A program made the translations under genes and the position numbers. A stretch of DNA of 64,000 nucleotides from Azolla caroliniana (lineage: Eukaryota > Polypodiophyta), in assembly GCA_043228905.1 (NCBI GenBank), contig JBHGNT010000003.1, positions 13,454,001-13,518,000 of the forward strand, given 5' to 3'. Position 1 is the stretch's first letter, and each line of letters starts with the position of its first letter. Below are positions 22,830-35,700 of this stretch, piece after piece. Under the pieces are notes generated by a model. It was not told where the DNA came from. It saw only the letters and a program-made list of their open reading frames with translations, and ran no database searches.

Positions 22830-23805
22830 TTAAATGATGTGTATAGACCTGAAGGACATTAGGAATCTGACCTTTATGGTCTGCAACTTTAGCTTTGTTG
22901 TCGTGCTCTTTCCGTTGGAGCTTTCAACATTGATCTTTTGTATGACCCTTCTTTTTGCAAAATACGCAAAAAGGATGTTGTCGCTTACAATCGCGATCCA
23001 GGAATTCGTTGGGTGTCTTGCGTTTCCCAACAAATTGCGATTGCTTAGTCCTGGGCGCTTCGTTGGGTTTGTTGCGGTCCTTCTTCGAAGTGCGTTGATA
23101 GCAAAGAACTATTTCAACGGCCTCTTCGAAGGATTTTGGATCCTTATTGTGCACTATCTAGTGATAGTCCGAATTGGGGATGCCATTGACAAAACAAGCT
23201 ATCAACCAATTGTCCCCTTCTAGACCCGAGTTTTGGATTTGGGTTCTAGCATGGTGAACATAGTCTTCTAGCGAGGAAAATTTCCTGCTATAGAGGTTCA
23301 TTAAAGCTTGTGCTGCCTCGGTTCGAGAGGGAGGTTGCAGAAATTGGCCCTTAAAAACTGTGACAAAATCTGTCCAGGTATCGGGCAATTTCCCCGTTGT
23401 ACGGAGCCCACGCCACCAGGCGGCGGCCTTACCCCCGAGTTCTTGGCCGACATATGCAATCTTCGTACTATCTGGCGTGGGATAGAGCTCAAAATGAGAC
23501 TCCCATCGGCCCAGCCACGTGCAGATTGCTTCTTCGGTTCTTTCCTTTTTGTCTCCCGTAAATGGCTTAACGACAAACGATGGTTCACCCTGTCACTCAT
23601 CAGGTCTATTAGTCTCACATTGTAGACTAATGACATGTGCCTCGAGAGCACTTTGAGATTGCCGAAGTTCGGTCATCTGTTGAGCGGTGAAACTAAGGTA
23701 TTGGGTTATTTGTGCCAAATACACCTCAGTGGACATTTGTCCAGGAGGATTCCCTTGAGTTCCTTCCGCTTGAGCGAATGACATCGGGTCGTTAATTTGA
23801 GCCAT
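22830..23805 (-). pseudogene. Gypsy-1 gag
   Basis: ATG at 23805 (MAQINDPMSF...). Retrotransposon Gag signature WWRGLR and FKGQFLQPPSR, followed by YVHHARTQI and a CCHC knuckle (CVFCKKKGHTKDQC) near 22930. Stops after DRPDE-like sequence (23593) and near 23158 break the frame. Confidence 0.8.
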
Positions 23806-25473
23806 TAAAGATTATTTCTGGAAAAGAAATAGGATAAGGTTAGAGAGATAGTCATAACATCATGTTGTGATGTAAACATATCATGGGCAAACATTAATCG
23901 ATATCATGATCTCACGTCAATACCCCTCTAGACGTATGAGATGAGGTTCAAGATCAGGTTACTATGGTGTTTTAAAAACCACGGGGGTGACAAATAAATG
24001 TCTTTCCCTGATCTCTATATCGATTTTTTCATGGTGGCTCCCCGAGGCTCAACCATGTATGTTCGCGTCATGAATAGGTTATACAAGAAAAAAATGTTAA
24101 CATAAACTATGTTTCGGTGCCCACATATGTGGTTTCGGCTCTTTAAGTTCTATTACGAGGACCCTGAGGTGCACTTAGACCTTAAGTCTAAACATGTGTT
24201 ATAGTCATATGTATCAAGGATGTTGTATAGTCTTGATCATATTTGAACTCGAGACCTCGAGAACAAATACATTAAACACTTGAGCCAACCAAGTAAGTTG
24301 TTCTTCTTGAATGCTTAATGTTTGATGCGTATAAGAGATATGCGAGGCATTTGATCATATATGTTTTTTTTAAAAGAACATATATGTCAAGGGTCCTTAT
24401 TTCGCCCTCATTTACCAAAACTATGTTGGTACGTTACCTAACCTCAAGTCTCATAATTACGATGGCATACGCCAAAGTGCAACCTAATGGTCAAGCCAAA
24501 TGAGCCATCGTTTCGTAGTAGGCCCACGTGGCCCATCACATGGTCACGTCATTACGAATGCCTCTCGTAAGAACGAGCTCATGGTGACATCGTATCCATG
24601 TAATGAGGGAGGGATGTTGGATACGTGTGTCATTGGAGCGACCTCACTTGAAGTGGGTCAAGCCCTACGTACTCAACATCATTATGGCTATAGGCGTTTC
24701 TTTACATAACGAAATCGAGGTCATCAACGGGGTTGTCAACAATCAAAAATTGTTGAAAAAGGGATGGTGACAACGCCATTCTCACAAAAATGTGAGGACG
24801 GCCACCAACATCCTTTTCCCGACAAGGATAACTTTCGATATAATCATGTAATAACGAATCTACACATATGTTTACTTATCACATATATACGATCAAATAC
24901 GTATATACGTGACCACATATGCCTATATTAAACATATCGTTATATTAAATAGCCACAAATGATGTGATCGAGATACGTAATCGAGGTATATACCTCTATG
25001 CACCGTCGCACACGAAACATCCACAAATAAGAGATCATCGTAATACGAAATTGAGGTATTGACCTCTTACGCATATGAGACCAAACACATATCCTTTACA
25101 ACAAATCAAGGTATTAAACTCATACGCAAACATAACATATGTTCGTGAACGTAATACGTAATTGAGGTATTAACCTCGTACGCATACGACACTCATCACA
25201 TATTATTTATATGTCAAACGAGGTATTGACCTCGTGCACATATGTAAACGTTTTAGATAATCAATTAAAGACCACTACAACATCATTGACTTAATGAAAA
25301 AAACATGACATATAAACTAAACACATGATTAGATGGGAGAAGAGAGAATAGAAAAAAAAATTACGGAAAGAGTTACCGAAGTTCTTTGTTGATCGTTGTC
25401 TGGATCAAGGCCGACCGCACATCGATCAATCACCATCAATCAAAAGACAAAAGACAAACAAAGAAACATTAGT
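23806..25473 (-). other. Gypsy-1 5' leader (untranslated), with palindrome array
   Basis: 1.7 kb without coding potential between gag and the inserted DNA transposon. At 24983-25233 the palindrome GAGGTATTAACCTC (variants) recurs five times at 55-70 bp spacing. A minus-strand tRNA-like patch with a B-box-like GAGTTCAAAT is at about 24236-24296. The leader resumes for about 5 bp on the far side of the transposon before the PBS. Confidence 0.65.
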
Positions 25474-25497
25474 GGGTAAAAGCATGCGAGTGGAAAC
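25474..25497 (+). repeat. Left terminal inverted repeat
   Basis: Begins GGGTAAAAGCATGCGAG. Pairs with 43457-43480 with one mismatch (A/G at position 5). The first AGCTAATTAGCT palindrome follows within about 10 bp. Confidence 0.9.
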
Positions 25498-25724
25498 ACT
25501 ATTATAGCTAATTAGCTACTAAAATGGCCATAGCTAATTAGCTATTTGTTTAGCTAGTCTTTCTTGTGGGAAAATCAAATATTTGAAAAACTAATTTATG
25601 AAAAAAGTCAAATATTTGAACTTCTGTTTCAGACGTAGTGGAACTTGGGGAATATCACCATCATCTAAGGTCGACTTCAATGTCATCAATTTCCTGTTTA
25701 GCCTAAGTCTGATTTTGAACGCAG

Positions 25725-28700
25725 ATGGAGTACTCAGAGCACGAACGCAGACGTAGCTCCCGCAACAGCAAAAAATCGACATTGCAGATTGAGAGCTACA
25801 ACACAGAACCCGCTCGATCATCGTCCAGGTATGTTTCAGTTACAGAAACCCCAAACATTTGTTTTTTCTTTTTGACTACTGTCTGAACTTTGGTGCCGAT
25901 TCATATTTCCCCAAAATCGAATAGGGCGAAGTCCTTGGAGTCCCATACAAGGATGTCTCGCAAATCGGGGAGTAGCAACAGGTGTGTTTATATTACTTTT
26001 TTTGTGTTTAATCCTGTCTTTAGTGATTAGGGTTTGTGATTGAAATTTCTGATTAGGGTTTGTGATTGAAATTTCTGATTAGGGTTTTTGATTATAAATT
26101 TCTGATTAGAATTTCTGAATAGGGTTTCTGGTTACAAATTTTGATTACAAATTAGAATTTCTGAATAAGGTTTTTGTTTATAAATTTCTGCTTAGGATTT
26201 CTGATTAGGGTTTGTGATTGAAATTTTTTATTAGGGTTTCTGATTGAAATTTCTGATTAGGGATTTTGATTATAAATTTCTGATTAGAATTTCTGAATAA
26301 GGTTTCTGGTTACAAACTTCTGATTACAGATTTTGATTAGGGTTTCTGATTTCAAACTTCTGATTACAGATTTTGATTAGGGTTTCTGATTTCAAATTTC
26401 TGAATACAAATTATGATTAGGGTTTCTGATTTGCTAAGTTAAAGATTTTGCACCATTTTTGTTGTTGTTGATTGGGGTTTTTGATTCTCACATATTCTGA
26501 TTTTGCACTATTTCTGATTTCTGAAATGATATTTCAGATGGCTCGTTCCTCCGTATACGAGAGTGCTAAACTTCGCAAAATTTTGCGAGACAAAGGAGGA
26601 CTTCCACAACACCTATGGTCTGTCACTTGAGGGTGTTGACCCTGCTGTCCTAAGTGATAAATTGATCAGTGATATAGACTGGATGACAGTATATACAGTG
26701 CCTAGAGTCAAAGGCAAGGTCAAGCTGAAGCATGTACGAGCCGACTTGTACGATGACTGCATGAGACTGCACCAGAAAGTTCATCAGGAGATCCCAGTCA
26801 ACAATGAGTTGTCAGTTTCATTTGCTAGAGCATTTGCATATGAGTACTGCAAAACAGCGAAGGAATCTAGAGACCCTGAAATGTATAGGGTAGCTTGGGC
26901 AGTCTATGGTGAGGCATCGGTAAAAAGATGCCGAAAGATGGGGACCTTGGCACAAAAAATAGACAGATTTTGGAGCATGGCAGCTGTTGATGCAACTGCC
27001 GACTCCCAGCAAGACCGGGGGCATACACCACACCGACACCCAAGGAAAGCCAATGTCGATGATACAGGTGAGACATTGGTTAGCTATATGCTAAAAAATG
27101 TCCATGAAGCCTGTGAGACATTGGCATTTTTTAAGACTGATTTAGAGAAAGCCACAATGGCTTCTGCAATGGAGAGCAAAGTTACTTCTGTTGTTACAAC
27201 AATTAGAAATAAGATTCAGGTAACTATTGTTTTGCTGGTATGTGATTGTGTTATAAATAACGGGTAAAATGTGCTAATCAAGCATTATCTGGAATAGGTT
27301 GCGCAACAGGAGCTTGAATTAGAGGGGCCACTGGATCCCCAGCGTAAAATAGAACTGCAAATAGAGATCCAGGTTCTTTCAATGAACCTGGACCTTCTAG
27401 GTGTAAATACTGTTGCAGATTACAATTTGGATAAGCTTCAAGTAAGTTAACGATTCCTGAGCAAAGTTGGTGTATCTTTCAACAACAAGAATAATTAATC
27501 GGTAAATTTCTCTGTTGCGTTGAAGGAACAATACATTCATCAAGAACAGGTAGTTAGCTGGCTTAAGAAGAAGCTACATTTTGTGGAGGGAATGGTAAGG
27601 ACCAGACAGGATTTGGACCTGAACATTCTTGCTCCCTTACCAAATGAAGTAGAACCAGAAAATGATTTATTGACAGTTCAAGCACGTTGCATCGCTTGCG
27701 GGTTAGGTGTGGAGGACAAAACTGCGTCTTTGTTGGTTCACCTACAACCATGCAACCACACATACCATCTGCTTTGTTTTCAACATGCCTGTCGAATTGC
27801 TGCATTCTATTTGGGAGATTGCAGTACAACTCTACCAAATGAGTGGAGAAAACAAACAGGTATGCCATACTGTAGCTAATAAGCTTAGTCTTTTCTAATT
27901 AGCTATCCTACTAGCTAATTAGCTACTGGCAGCTAATGAGCTACTAGCTAATTAGCTATCCTAGTAGCTAATTAGCTATGGTACTAGCTAATTAGCTAGT
28001 ACCATAGTTGTGTAAAAAAGCTAAATAGCTATCCTACTAGCTAATTAGCCACTGGCAACTAATTAGCTATCCTAGTAACTAATTAGCTACTGCCATAGTT
28101 GTGTAAAGTAGCTAATAAGCTATCCTAGTAGCTAGTTAGCTATGGTACTAGCTAATTAGCTAGTACCATAGTTGTGTAAAAAAGCTAATTAGCTATCCTA
28201 CTAGCTAATTAGCTACTGGCAACTAATTAGCTATCCTACTAGCTAATTAGCTATCCTACTAGCTAATTAGCTACTGACATAGTTGTGTAAAGTAGCTAAT
28301 AAGCTATCCTAGTAGCTAGTTAGCTATGGTACTAGCTAATTAGCTAGTACCATAGTTGTGTAAAAAAGCTAATTAGCTATCCTACTAGCTAATTAGCTAC
28401 TGGCAACTAATTAGCTATCCTACTAGCTAATTAGCTATCCTACTAGCTAATTAGCTATCATAATAGCTAATTAGCTACTGACATAGTTGTGTAAAGTAGC
28501 TAATAAGCTATCCTAGTAGCTAATTAGCTACTGGCAGCTAATTAGCTATCCTAGTAGCTAATTAGCTACTGGCAGCTAATTAGTTGTCCTAGTAGCTAAT
28601 AAGCTATCCTAGCTACTACATAGTTGAGAAAGTAGCTAATTAGCTTTCATTGTAGCTAATTAGCTATCCTAGCTACCACCATAGTTAGTAAAGTAGCTAA

Positions 28701-30170
28701 TTAGCTATCCTAGCTACTACCATAGTTAGTAAAGTAGCTAATTAGCTATCCTAGCTACTACCATAGTTGAGTAAAGTAGCTAATTAGCTACCATAGTAGC
28801 TAATTAGCTATCCTAGCTACTACTATAGTTGTGTAAAGTAGCTAATAAGCTATCCTACTAGCTAATTAGCTATCCTAGTAGGTAATTAGCTATGGTACTA
28901 GCTAATTAGCTAGTACTATAGTTGTGTAAAAAAGCTAATTAGGTATCCTACTAGCTAATTAGCCACTGGCAACTAATTAGCTATCCTAGTAACTAATTAG
29001 CTACTGCCATAGTTGTGTAAAGTAGCTAATAAGCTATCCTAGTAGCTAATTAGCTACTAGCAGCTAATTAGCTATCCTAGTAGCTAATTAGCTATCCTAC
29101 TAGCTAATTAGCTACTACCATAGTTGAGTAAAGTACCTAATTAGCTATCCTACTAGCTAATTAGCTACTGGCAACTAATTAGCTATCCTAGTAGCTAATT
29201 AGCTATCCTAGTAGCTAATTAGCTATCCTACTAGCTAATTAGCTGTTGGCAACTAATTAGCTATCCTACTAGCGAATTAGCTATCCTAGCGAATTAGCTA
29301 TCCTAGTAGCTACTGCCATAGTTGTGTAAAGTAGCTAATAAGCTATCCTAGTAGCTAATTAGCTACTGGCAGCTAATTAGCTATCCTAGTAGCTAATTAG
29401 CTACTGGCAGCTAATTAGATGTCCTAGTAGCTAATAAGCTATCCTAACTACTACCATAGTTGAGTAAAGTACCTAATTAGCTATCCTAACTACTACCATA
29501 GTTGAGTAAAGTACCTAATTAGCTATCATACTAGCTAATTAGCTATCGTACTAGCTAATTAGCTATCCTAGCTTCTACCATAGTTTAGTAAAGTAGCTAA
29601 TTAGCTATCCTAAATAACTGTCATGTTATTGTAGAATCTTGTGGATTAAGGACGGCACATGATGTGTCTGGTGCTGATGATGCTGCAACAGATGAGGATA
29701 CTACTGCCAATGTGGCTGAAAGTAAGAGTCCTGCTATCACATCTCCTTCAGATCAGTTGCACCCTATTCTTTTGGAACAGTGTACTGAATTAGGCAACGA
29801 TGTGAAATGCCATGAAATAGTGGAAACAACATGTAAAACTGAGGTTCACAACAACAGTGTTTATGAACACTTGATGCAACATTTCTTCGAGTCTCAAGAC
29901 CTTGATTCCACCCCACCGAGCCCAACTACTGAAAATGTCCAAACAGATCCCTCTGTACTTGAAAAGCTAGTTCAAGAAACGGCTGATGTGCAATTAGCTG
30001 CTGAGGCGATGGGAAGGTTGTCGGAGGAGGACACACTTGCGCATTGGGTCCTAGAAGCAAGGCTAAATGGGGAACCAACCAGAAAAAGGCTGAAGAAGGG
30101 GCCACGATCGGGAACAAGACCAGTTACTTGGTCAAGGGGCCCAGACGTAGTGGAGCAAAATACTGTTTAG
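25725..30170 (+). CDS. Multi-exon accessory gene of the DNA transposon (coiled-coil, RING-like)
   Basis: Predicted exons, all with GT-AG borders and matching phase: 25725-25828, 25925-25981, 26538-27219, 27298-27441, 27526-27859, 29635-30170. The start is ATG at 25725 (MEYSEHERRRSSRNSKK, very basic). Exon 3 encodes a 227-codon unknown domain (VLNFAKFCETKEDF...). Exons 3-5 look coiled-coil. Exon 5 holds a RING-like motif: C-x2-C (CIACG) then C-x-H-x2-H-x2-C (PCNHTYHLLC), with the last Cys pair unclear. The tail has an NLS-like RKRLKKGPRSG. The 1.77-kb fifth intron is almost all TAGCTAATTAGC repeat. Function is unknown. It may be a captured host gene or a transposon-borne regulator. Confidence 0.65.
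25990..26520 (+). repeat. Degenerate minisatellite in intron 2 of the accessory gene
   Basis: A unit close to GATTAGGGTTTCTGATT with AAATTTCT spacers recurs throughout at about 20-40 bp. It is AT-rich and non-coding, and lies wholly inside a predicted intron. The TTAGGG-like core is too irregular to be an interstitial telomere. Confidence 0.6.
27885..29620. repeat. Palindromic minisatellite array 1 (intron 5)
   Basis: About 1.7 kb built from the perfect palindrome TAGCTAATTAGCTA alternating with short spacers (TCC, CTGGCA, CCATAGTTGTGTAAAG). Higher-order units recur, e.g. the block around GTACCATAGTTGTGTAAA. The array fills the predicted intron between 27859 and 29635. Confidence 0.93.
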
Positions 30171-30419
30171 TTGGATATGATTGTTAGCTTAGGGATTTTG
30201 CTAGGGTTTTATGAAGTTTTACTATCCTGTTGGACAAGTAAAACCTCAGATTGGTTGTTGCTTGATCCACATTATGTAATGGAACTCTATGATGTTTTTC
30301 CAAGATAATTTGAAGAGTGTTGTTCTATGACTGAAACTCTTTGATGTTCAGGATATTGTTTTGTGAGACTAGTAGTTACTTTGTGAGTGTGAATATGTTG
30401 GTGTTTTCTGATGTTGCAG

Positions 30420-31513
30420 AGTCTAAAGGGTTTGATTCTATTGCTCGTAAGGCCAATGGCAGTGTGGATACTGTTGATGTTGCGGCATGTTTAAAGGGCC
30501 CCATCTTGAAAGTAGATGTAGCAACTGACACAAGTGATCTGGTCACACAAGTTGATCAAGCATGTAGCACGGATGACTTGGTGTTGCAGGTAGATGCAGC
30601 ATGTAGCACGGATGACTTGGTGTTGCAGGTAGATGCAGCATGTAGCACGGATGACTTGGTGTTGCAGGTAGATGCAGCATGTAGCACGGATGACTTGGTG
30701 TTGCAGGTAGATGCAGCATGTGATACCAGTGGACTGATATCGAGCAGAAGAGTAGCTACATGCACTGAGGTAATCCAAGGATTGATAACTAAGTCGACAA
30801 AACAAGAGCACCAGAATGTGAAGCTAGGCCCAACACAGTCGACTAGGGGTTTAAAGAGGAAAAGGACACCAGTTGTGTCAGCCGAACCTGAGCTGATTGA
30901 GATTGATCGTATCCTACCAGAAAATGGTGTAACAACGGCTCAGTTTCAGGAATGGAAACCTAAACCACTAGAAGTCGAGCGAAGAGCCTTGATCTTGGAG
31001 CTTGATAAAGTCTTGATGAGTGTGAGATATATGCAGCCAAGGAGGGACGCAAATCAGTTTCTAGAGTGGGCTGTGGAGTACTTCGATTTGTTTATTTGGA
31101 GTGAAAAACCAAAATCAGATGTGTGGAAGTGTTTGGCAAGATTCTTCCCAAAATGGCGAAGTCGTTTTAAAGGTCAATGGGCACGAGAAAATTGTGAGCA
31201 GATGGAAGCTGCAAGATTCAAGAGGCTTTCTGATTTTTGGGCTACTTGGCCTGAATATAATGCTGACAATACATTGATTTTGGATACAGAACATTTCCGA
31301 CACTACTTCAATATTCGGAGATGCTGTCTCATTCTACCCGAGGAAATGCCTGAACAGTACCTGGTGCAAACAGTGAGCTGCCAACTAGGTGCATGGTTGT
31401 GGACTCCATACCGAGCTCAATATGCGGATAATATATGTAGACTCGTTCCACTGACTAGCAAGAGCTTAGCTGTTTATAGGAGATTTGTAGACATTTCCAA
31501 TGGTAATTTATAA
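30420..31513 (+). CDS. FCP1/NIF-type HAD phosphatase-like 3' exon or gene, catalytic site degenerate
   Basis: The open frame runs from 30341; the acceptor TGTTGCAG at 30419 makes 30420 the likely exon start. It could splice in phase from a GTAAGAG donor at 29722, inside exon 6 of the accessory gene, giving an alternative C-terminus. It encodes a 39-bp tandem repeat region, an NLS-like GLKRKRTP, then a HAD domain: ALILELDKVLMSV in place of the DLDETLV box, then FLEWAVEYFDLFIWSE, KRLSDFWATWPEYN, NTLILDTEH in place of ..DDS.. The nucleophile Asp is Glu, so phosphatase activity is unlikely; binding to phospho-Ser/Thr or CTD-like partners is possible. Whether this is a separate gene or an alternative exon is undecided. 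Confidence 0.65.
30560..30715 (+). repeat. 39-bp coding tandem repeat, four identical copies
   Basis: Units at 30560, 30599, 30638 and 30677, each encoding ACSTDDLVLQVDA. The copies look identical at DNA level, which implies very recent expansion. A diverged half unit (DLVTQVDQ) precedes them. Confidence 0.95.
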
Positions 31514-31649
31514 ATATGTAAAGAGATGACATTATTCAATGAAGAATTTAATTACTTGTTCCCACTGTACTTATCTACTGTGTAATTTGAGGAATATGTT
31601 GCAGATTGTTGATTTCATTCTATTGATGACTATTTAGCTATTGACAGCT

Positions 31650-32720
31650 AATTAGCTGCATTTGTAGAGCTAATTAGCTGCATTTGTACAGCTAATTAGC
31701 TACTGATGACTATTTCGCTATAACTTATAACTTAAAACTTAACAAAAAAGACATGATTTTATTGAGAAAGAAGCACAGAAAGCAGACTGTATACAAGAAA
31801 TTGATTCCAAACGAATTTATTGATCTGTTTTCGCGAAATACATGTTTGTTTTACAAGAGAACATGGTAAGTGCTACTTGTAACTACAAATTCCATGGCAT
31901 ACTATTGTAAATACATTTGTACAGCTAATTAGCTGCATTTGTACAGCTAATTAGCTACTGATGACTATTTCGCTATAACTTATAACTTAAAACTTAACAA
32001 AAAAGACATGATTTTATTGAGAAAGAAGCACAGAAAGCAGACTGTATACAAGAAATTGATTCCAAACGAATTTATTGATCTGTTTTCGCGAAATACATGT
32101 TTGTTTTACAAGAGAACATGGTAAGTGCTACTTGTAGCTACAAATTCCATGGCATACTATTGTAAATACATTTGTACAGCTAATTAGCTGCATTTGTACA
32201 GCTAATTAGCTACTGATGACTATTTCGCTATAACTTATAACTTAAAACTTAACAAAAAAGACATGATTTTATTGAGAAAGAAGCACAGAAAGCAGACTGT
32301 ATACAAGAAATTGATTCCAAACGAATTTATTGATCTGTTTTCGCGAAATACATGTTTGTTTTACAAGAGAACATGGTAAGTGCTACTTGTAGCTACAAAT
32401 TCCATGGCATACTATTGTAAATACATTTGTACAGCTAATTAGCTGCATTTGTACAACTAATTAGCTACTGATGACTATTTCGCTATAACTTATAACTTAA
32501 AACTTAACAAAAAAGACATGATTTTATTGAGAAAGAAGCACAGAAAGCAGACTGTATACAAGAAATTGATTCCAAACGAATTTATTGATCTGTTTTCGCG
32601 AAATACATGTTTGTTTTACAAGAGAACATGGTAAGTGCTACTTGTAGCTACAAATTCCATGGCATACTATTGTAAATACATTCATACACATTAGCACCAA
32701 CAGTGTATAAACCGGAGCAG
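31650..32720. repeat. 255-bp tandem repeat derived from the transposase 3' end
   Basis: The landmark TACTGATGACTATTTCGC recurs at 31701, 31956, 32211 and 32466, exactly 255 bp apart. Copies are nearly identical. The last copy runs into the stop codon and final codons of the transposase gene (32648 onward), so the array grew by duplication of the gene's 3' end plus its downstream sequence. Each unit carries two AGCTAATTAGC palindromes. Confidence 0.93.
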
Positions 32721-35700
32721 CTATTGTATTCTGACATTGGGACGTTGATGCATCTGACCAAATGAGAGTACATATACGCCGCTGGTTTGTCTTCTAACAG
32801 CCTGTACACATATTCGTAGTCATCTAGTTTTGCATAAAAAATGCCTTCGATGTAGAATGTCCCGGCAGATACAAAATTTCCCCATGCATCTACAATATTC
32901 TGCCTTGCACACTGTTTACTAACCGTGCACTTTAATATATAGAAATCAGCACCCTCTGAATTGCCTTCTTCAGCATTTACAACGAAGTTATCCCCAACGT
33001 TCAGGACATCACTCAAAGTATCTCCAAGTCCCTCATATGTGAAGTCAGCATTCTGCCCTATTTCTCCATCAACTGCTTCCTTATCATTCAGAGTGTGATA
33101 CTCCCAATTCTGAATGTATGCTTTGTTTAGACAATATCTCCAATTTCCCTGCACACAATGGAAGCAAAAACAAGTCAATTCTCTAACCGCAATACAATGA
33201 CCATCCAACCTGGAATAACCGCGAACAGCATGCAGAGATCGCAATTCGGGAATTCCTTGGCACTCCCAGGTCTTCTCCCTATTTACTTCATCTATCTTCA
33301 CTTCCCAAAATTCACGTTTGATATCTCGAACTTGCGAGGAATAAACACCTGTGGCACTCGTCGACATATTTGTTCTTAAAAATTCAACTACATGTGATGC
33401 ACAATTCATGTGCACACCATCTGTCTTTAGTTGTTCATGGGTAAGTGCCCGCTTTATAACAGCCCCTGCACCATCATGTTCACCTTTACCATGGCCAGAC
33501 CCAAAAAAATTCCATCTCATCTCCAAACCTGTTATAGCAGGATACCTCCCCACAAAATAAAATGGACGTCGAGCCTTGAATTGTGACGCAGCTCCGTCAG
33601 ACCAGACCCAATGTTGAGTAAGCTCCAAACGTTGAGCTAATAACCACTGCCAATGTAACTTAAAACAGTGTTGGACGAACAAGGTATCATGCTTCTTATC
33701 ATCGGAAATAAAGAAATGAATTACTTTTTTAACATCACCTGAAACTCGAAAATATGTTATGTGCATAAAAATGGTTACCTGAACTGAACACCAATGCATA
33801 GATTGAATTTCATTCTGCTGCTTGAAAGTATAATTCTCTGCGAAATCTACTACTGAGACTACTACATCATTTGGGAAATCAGATATGCAAGTCTTAAACT
33901 GATGGGCCTGCCATGAATAAATGAAGTTGTGTTTAATGAACTTTCCTAGAGATACTACAAACAGAGACACCAAATCCCTTGGTTTAAGCATCTTCCGAAC
34001 TAGATCCTTTCTTTTACACACCTTTCCTTCGAAATTGGTGTTCACTGACTCAAATAACTTCACAGAGATCAATATTTCACTACTCAATTCATTTGGACAC
34101 CACCTAAATCTAGTAGGGCCACAATCTTGACATAAACCCATGACACATTTATGAATATGGAAGATAGCGTCAGATTCTCTCGGACACAATATTGAATCTA
34201 ATAAATAACTCATGGAAGAGATAACGTGCTCAGATGATTTACACTCCTCTTGCGGGCTTGATCGACAGATTGGGCACCCACATGTGCAAACTGTATTAGT
34301 TAGGGATGCGCTATGGTGACGTAGTAGATTAACAGAGTCCTTCAGAAAACCCATCTGTACATGGTAAATGCAACAACATGTGTATCGATCCTTTAAGCGT
34401 CTCACAAAGTGTGGCTTAAGAGACTCGAATGTTCGTAGTTGAACTTTGATAGTTGGATGCATTCGTTTGAACCTAATAAATAAATCGACCTGCGTAATAA
34501 AGGGGAATTAGTTATTCTCGTAACTAGCTAACTATCCTAGTAGCTAATTAGCTATTCTAGTAGCTAGTTAGCTATTCTAGTAGCTAGTTAGCTATTCTAG
34601 TAGCTAATTAGCTATCATGGTAGCTAATTAGCTGTCCTAGTAGCTAATTAGTTGTCCTAGTAGCTAATTAGCTATCATGGTAGTTAATTAGCTGTCGTAG
34701 TAGCTAATTAGCTATCATGGTAGCTAATTAGCTATTCTAGTAGCTAATTAGCTATCATGGTAGCTAATTAGCTATTCTAGTAGCTAATTAGCTATCATGG
34801 TAGCTAATTAGCTGTCGTAGTAGCTAATTAGCTATCATGGTAGCTAATTAGCTGTCCTAGTAGCTAATTGGTTGTCCTAGTAGCTAATTAGCTATCATGG
34901 TAGCTAATTAGTTGTCGTAGTAGCTAATTAGCTATCATGGTAGCTAATTAGCTATTCTAGTAGCTAATTAGCTATCATGGTAGCTAATTAGCTGTCGTAG
35001 TAGCTAATTAGCTATCATGGTAGCTAATTAGCTGTCCTAGTAGCTAATTAGTTGTCCTAGTAGCTAATTAGCTATCATGGTAGCTAATTAGCTGCTCTAG
35101 TAGCTAATTAGCTATCATGGTGGCTAATTAGCTTTCCTAGTAACTAATTAGCTATCATGGTAGCTAATTAGCTTGTCTAGTAGCTAATTAGCTATCATGG
35201 TGGCTAATTAGCTTTCCTAGTAACTAATTAGCTATCATGGTAGCTAATTAGCTGGTCTAGTAGCTAATTAGATATCGTGGTAGCTAATTAGCTGGTCTAG
35301 TAGCTAATTAGCTATAATGGTGGCTGATTAGCTTTCCTAGTAACTAATTAGCTATCATGGTAGCTAATTAGCTGGTATAGTAGCTAATTAGCTATCATGG
35401 TAGCTAATTAGCTATCACGGTGGCTAATTAGCTGTCCTAGTAACTAATTAGCTATCATGGTAGCTAATTAGCTGGTCTAGTAGCTAAGTAGCTATAATGG
35501 TGGCTAATTAGCTATCCTAACTAATTAGCTATCATGGTAGTAGCTATTGAGAGTAGCCAGTTACCTATGTAGTAGCTATCATAGTAGCTAATTAGCTATC
35601 ATGGTAGCTAATTAGCTTTCCTAGTAGCTAATTAGCTGGTAATAACGAAATAGCTAACTAGCTACCATGATAGCTAACTAGCTAGCAGTACAACTAATTA

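Noticed and set aside
25990-26520. Interstitial telomeric repeat (TTTAGGG)
   Set aside because: TTAGGGTTT occurs, but units are irregular and separated by CTGATT sequence; it is an intronic minisatellite.
27885-29620. Repeat array considered as CRISPR or centromeric satellite
   Set aside because: Units are short and palindromic with variable short spacers, lie in a predicted plant intron, and do not have CRISPR repeat/spacer structure or satellite-size monomers.
33730-33780. Possible 40-nt intron in transposase exon 2 (GTAACC...TTTCAG)
   Set aside because: Too short for a plant intron, and the reading frame through it (VTIFMHITYF) fits the conserved core spacing.
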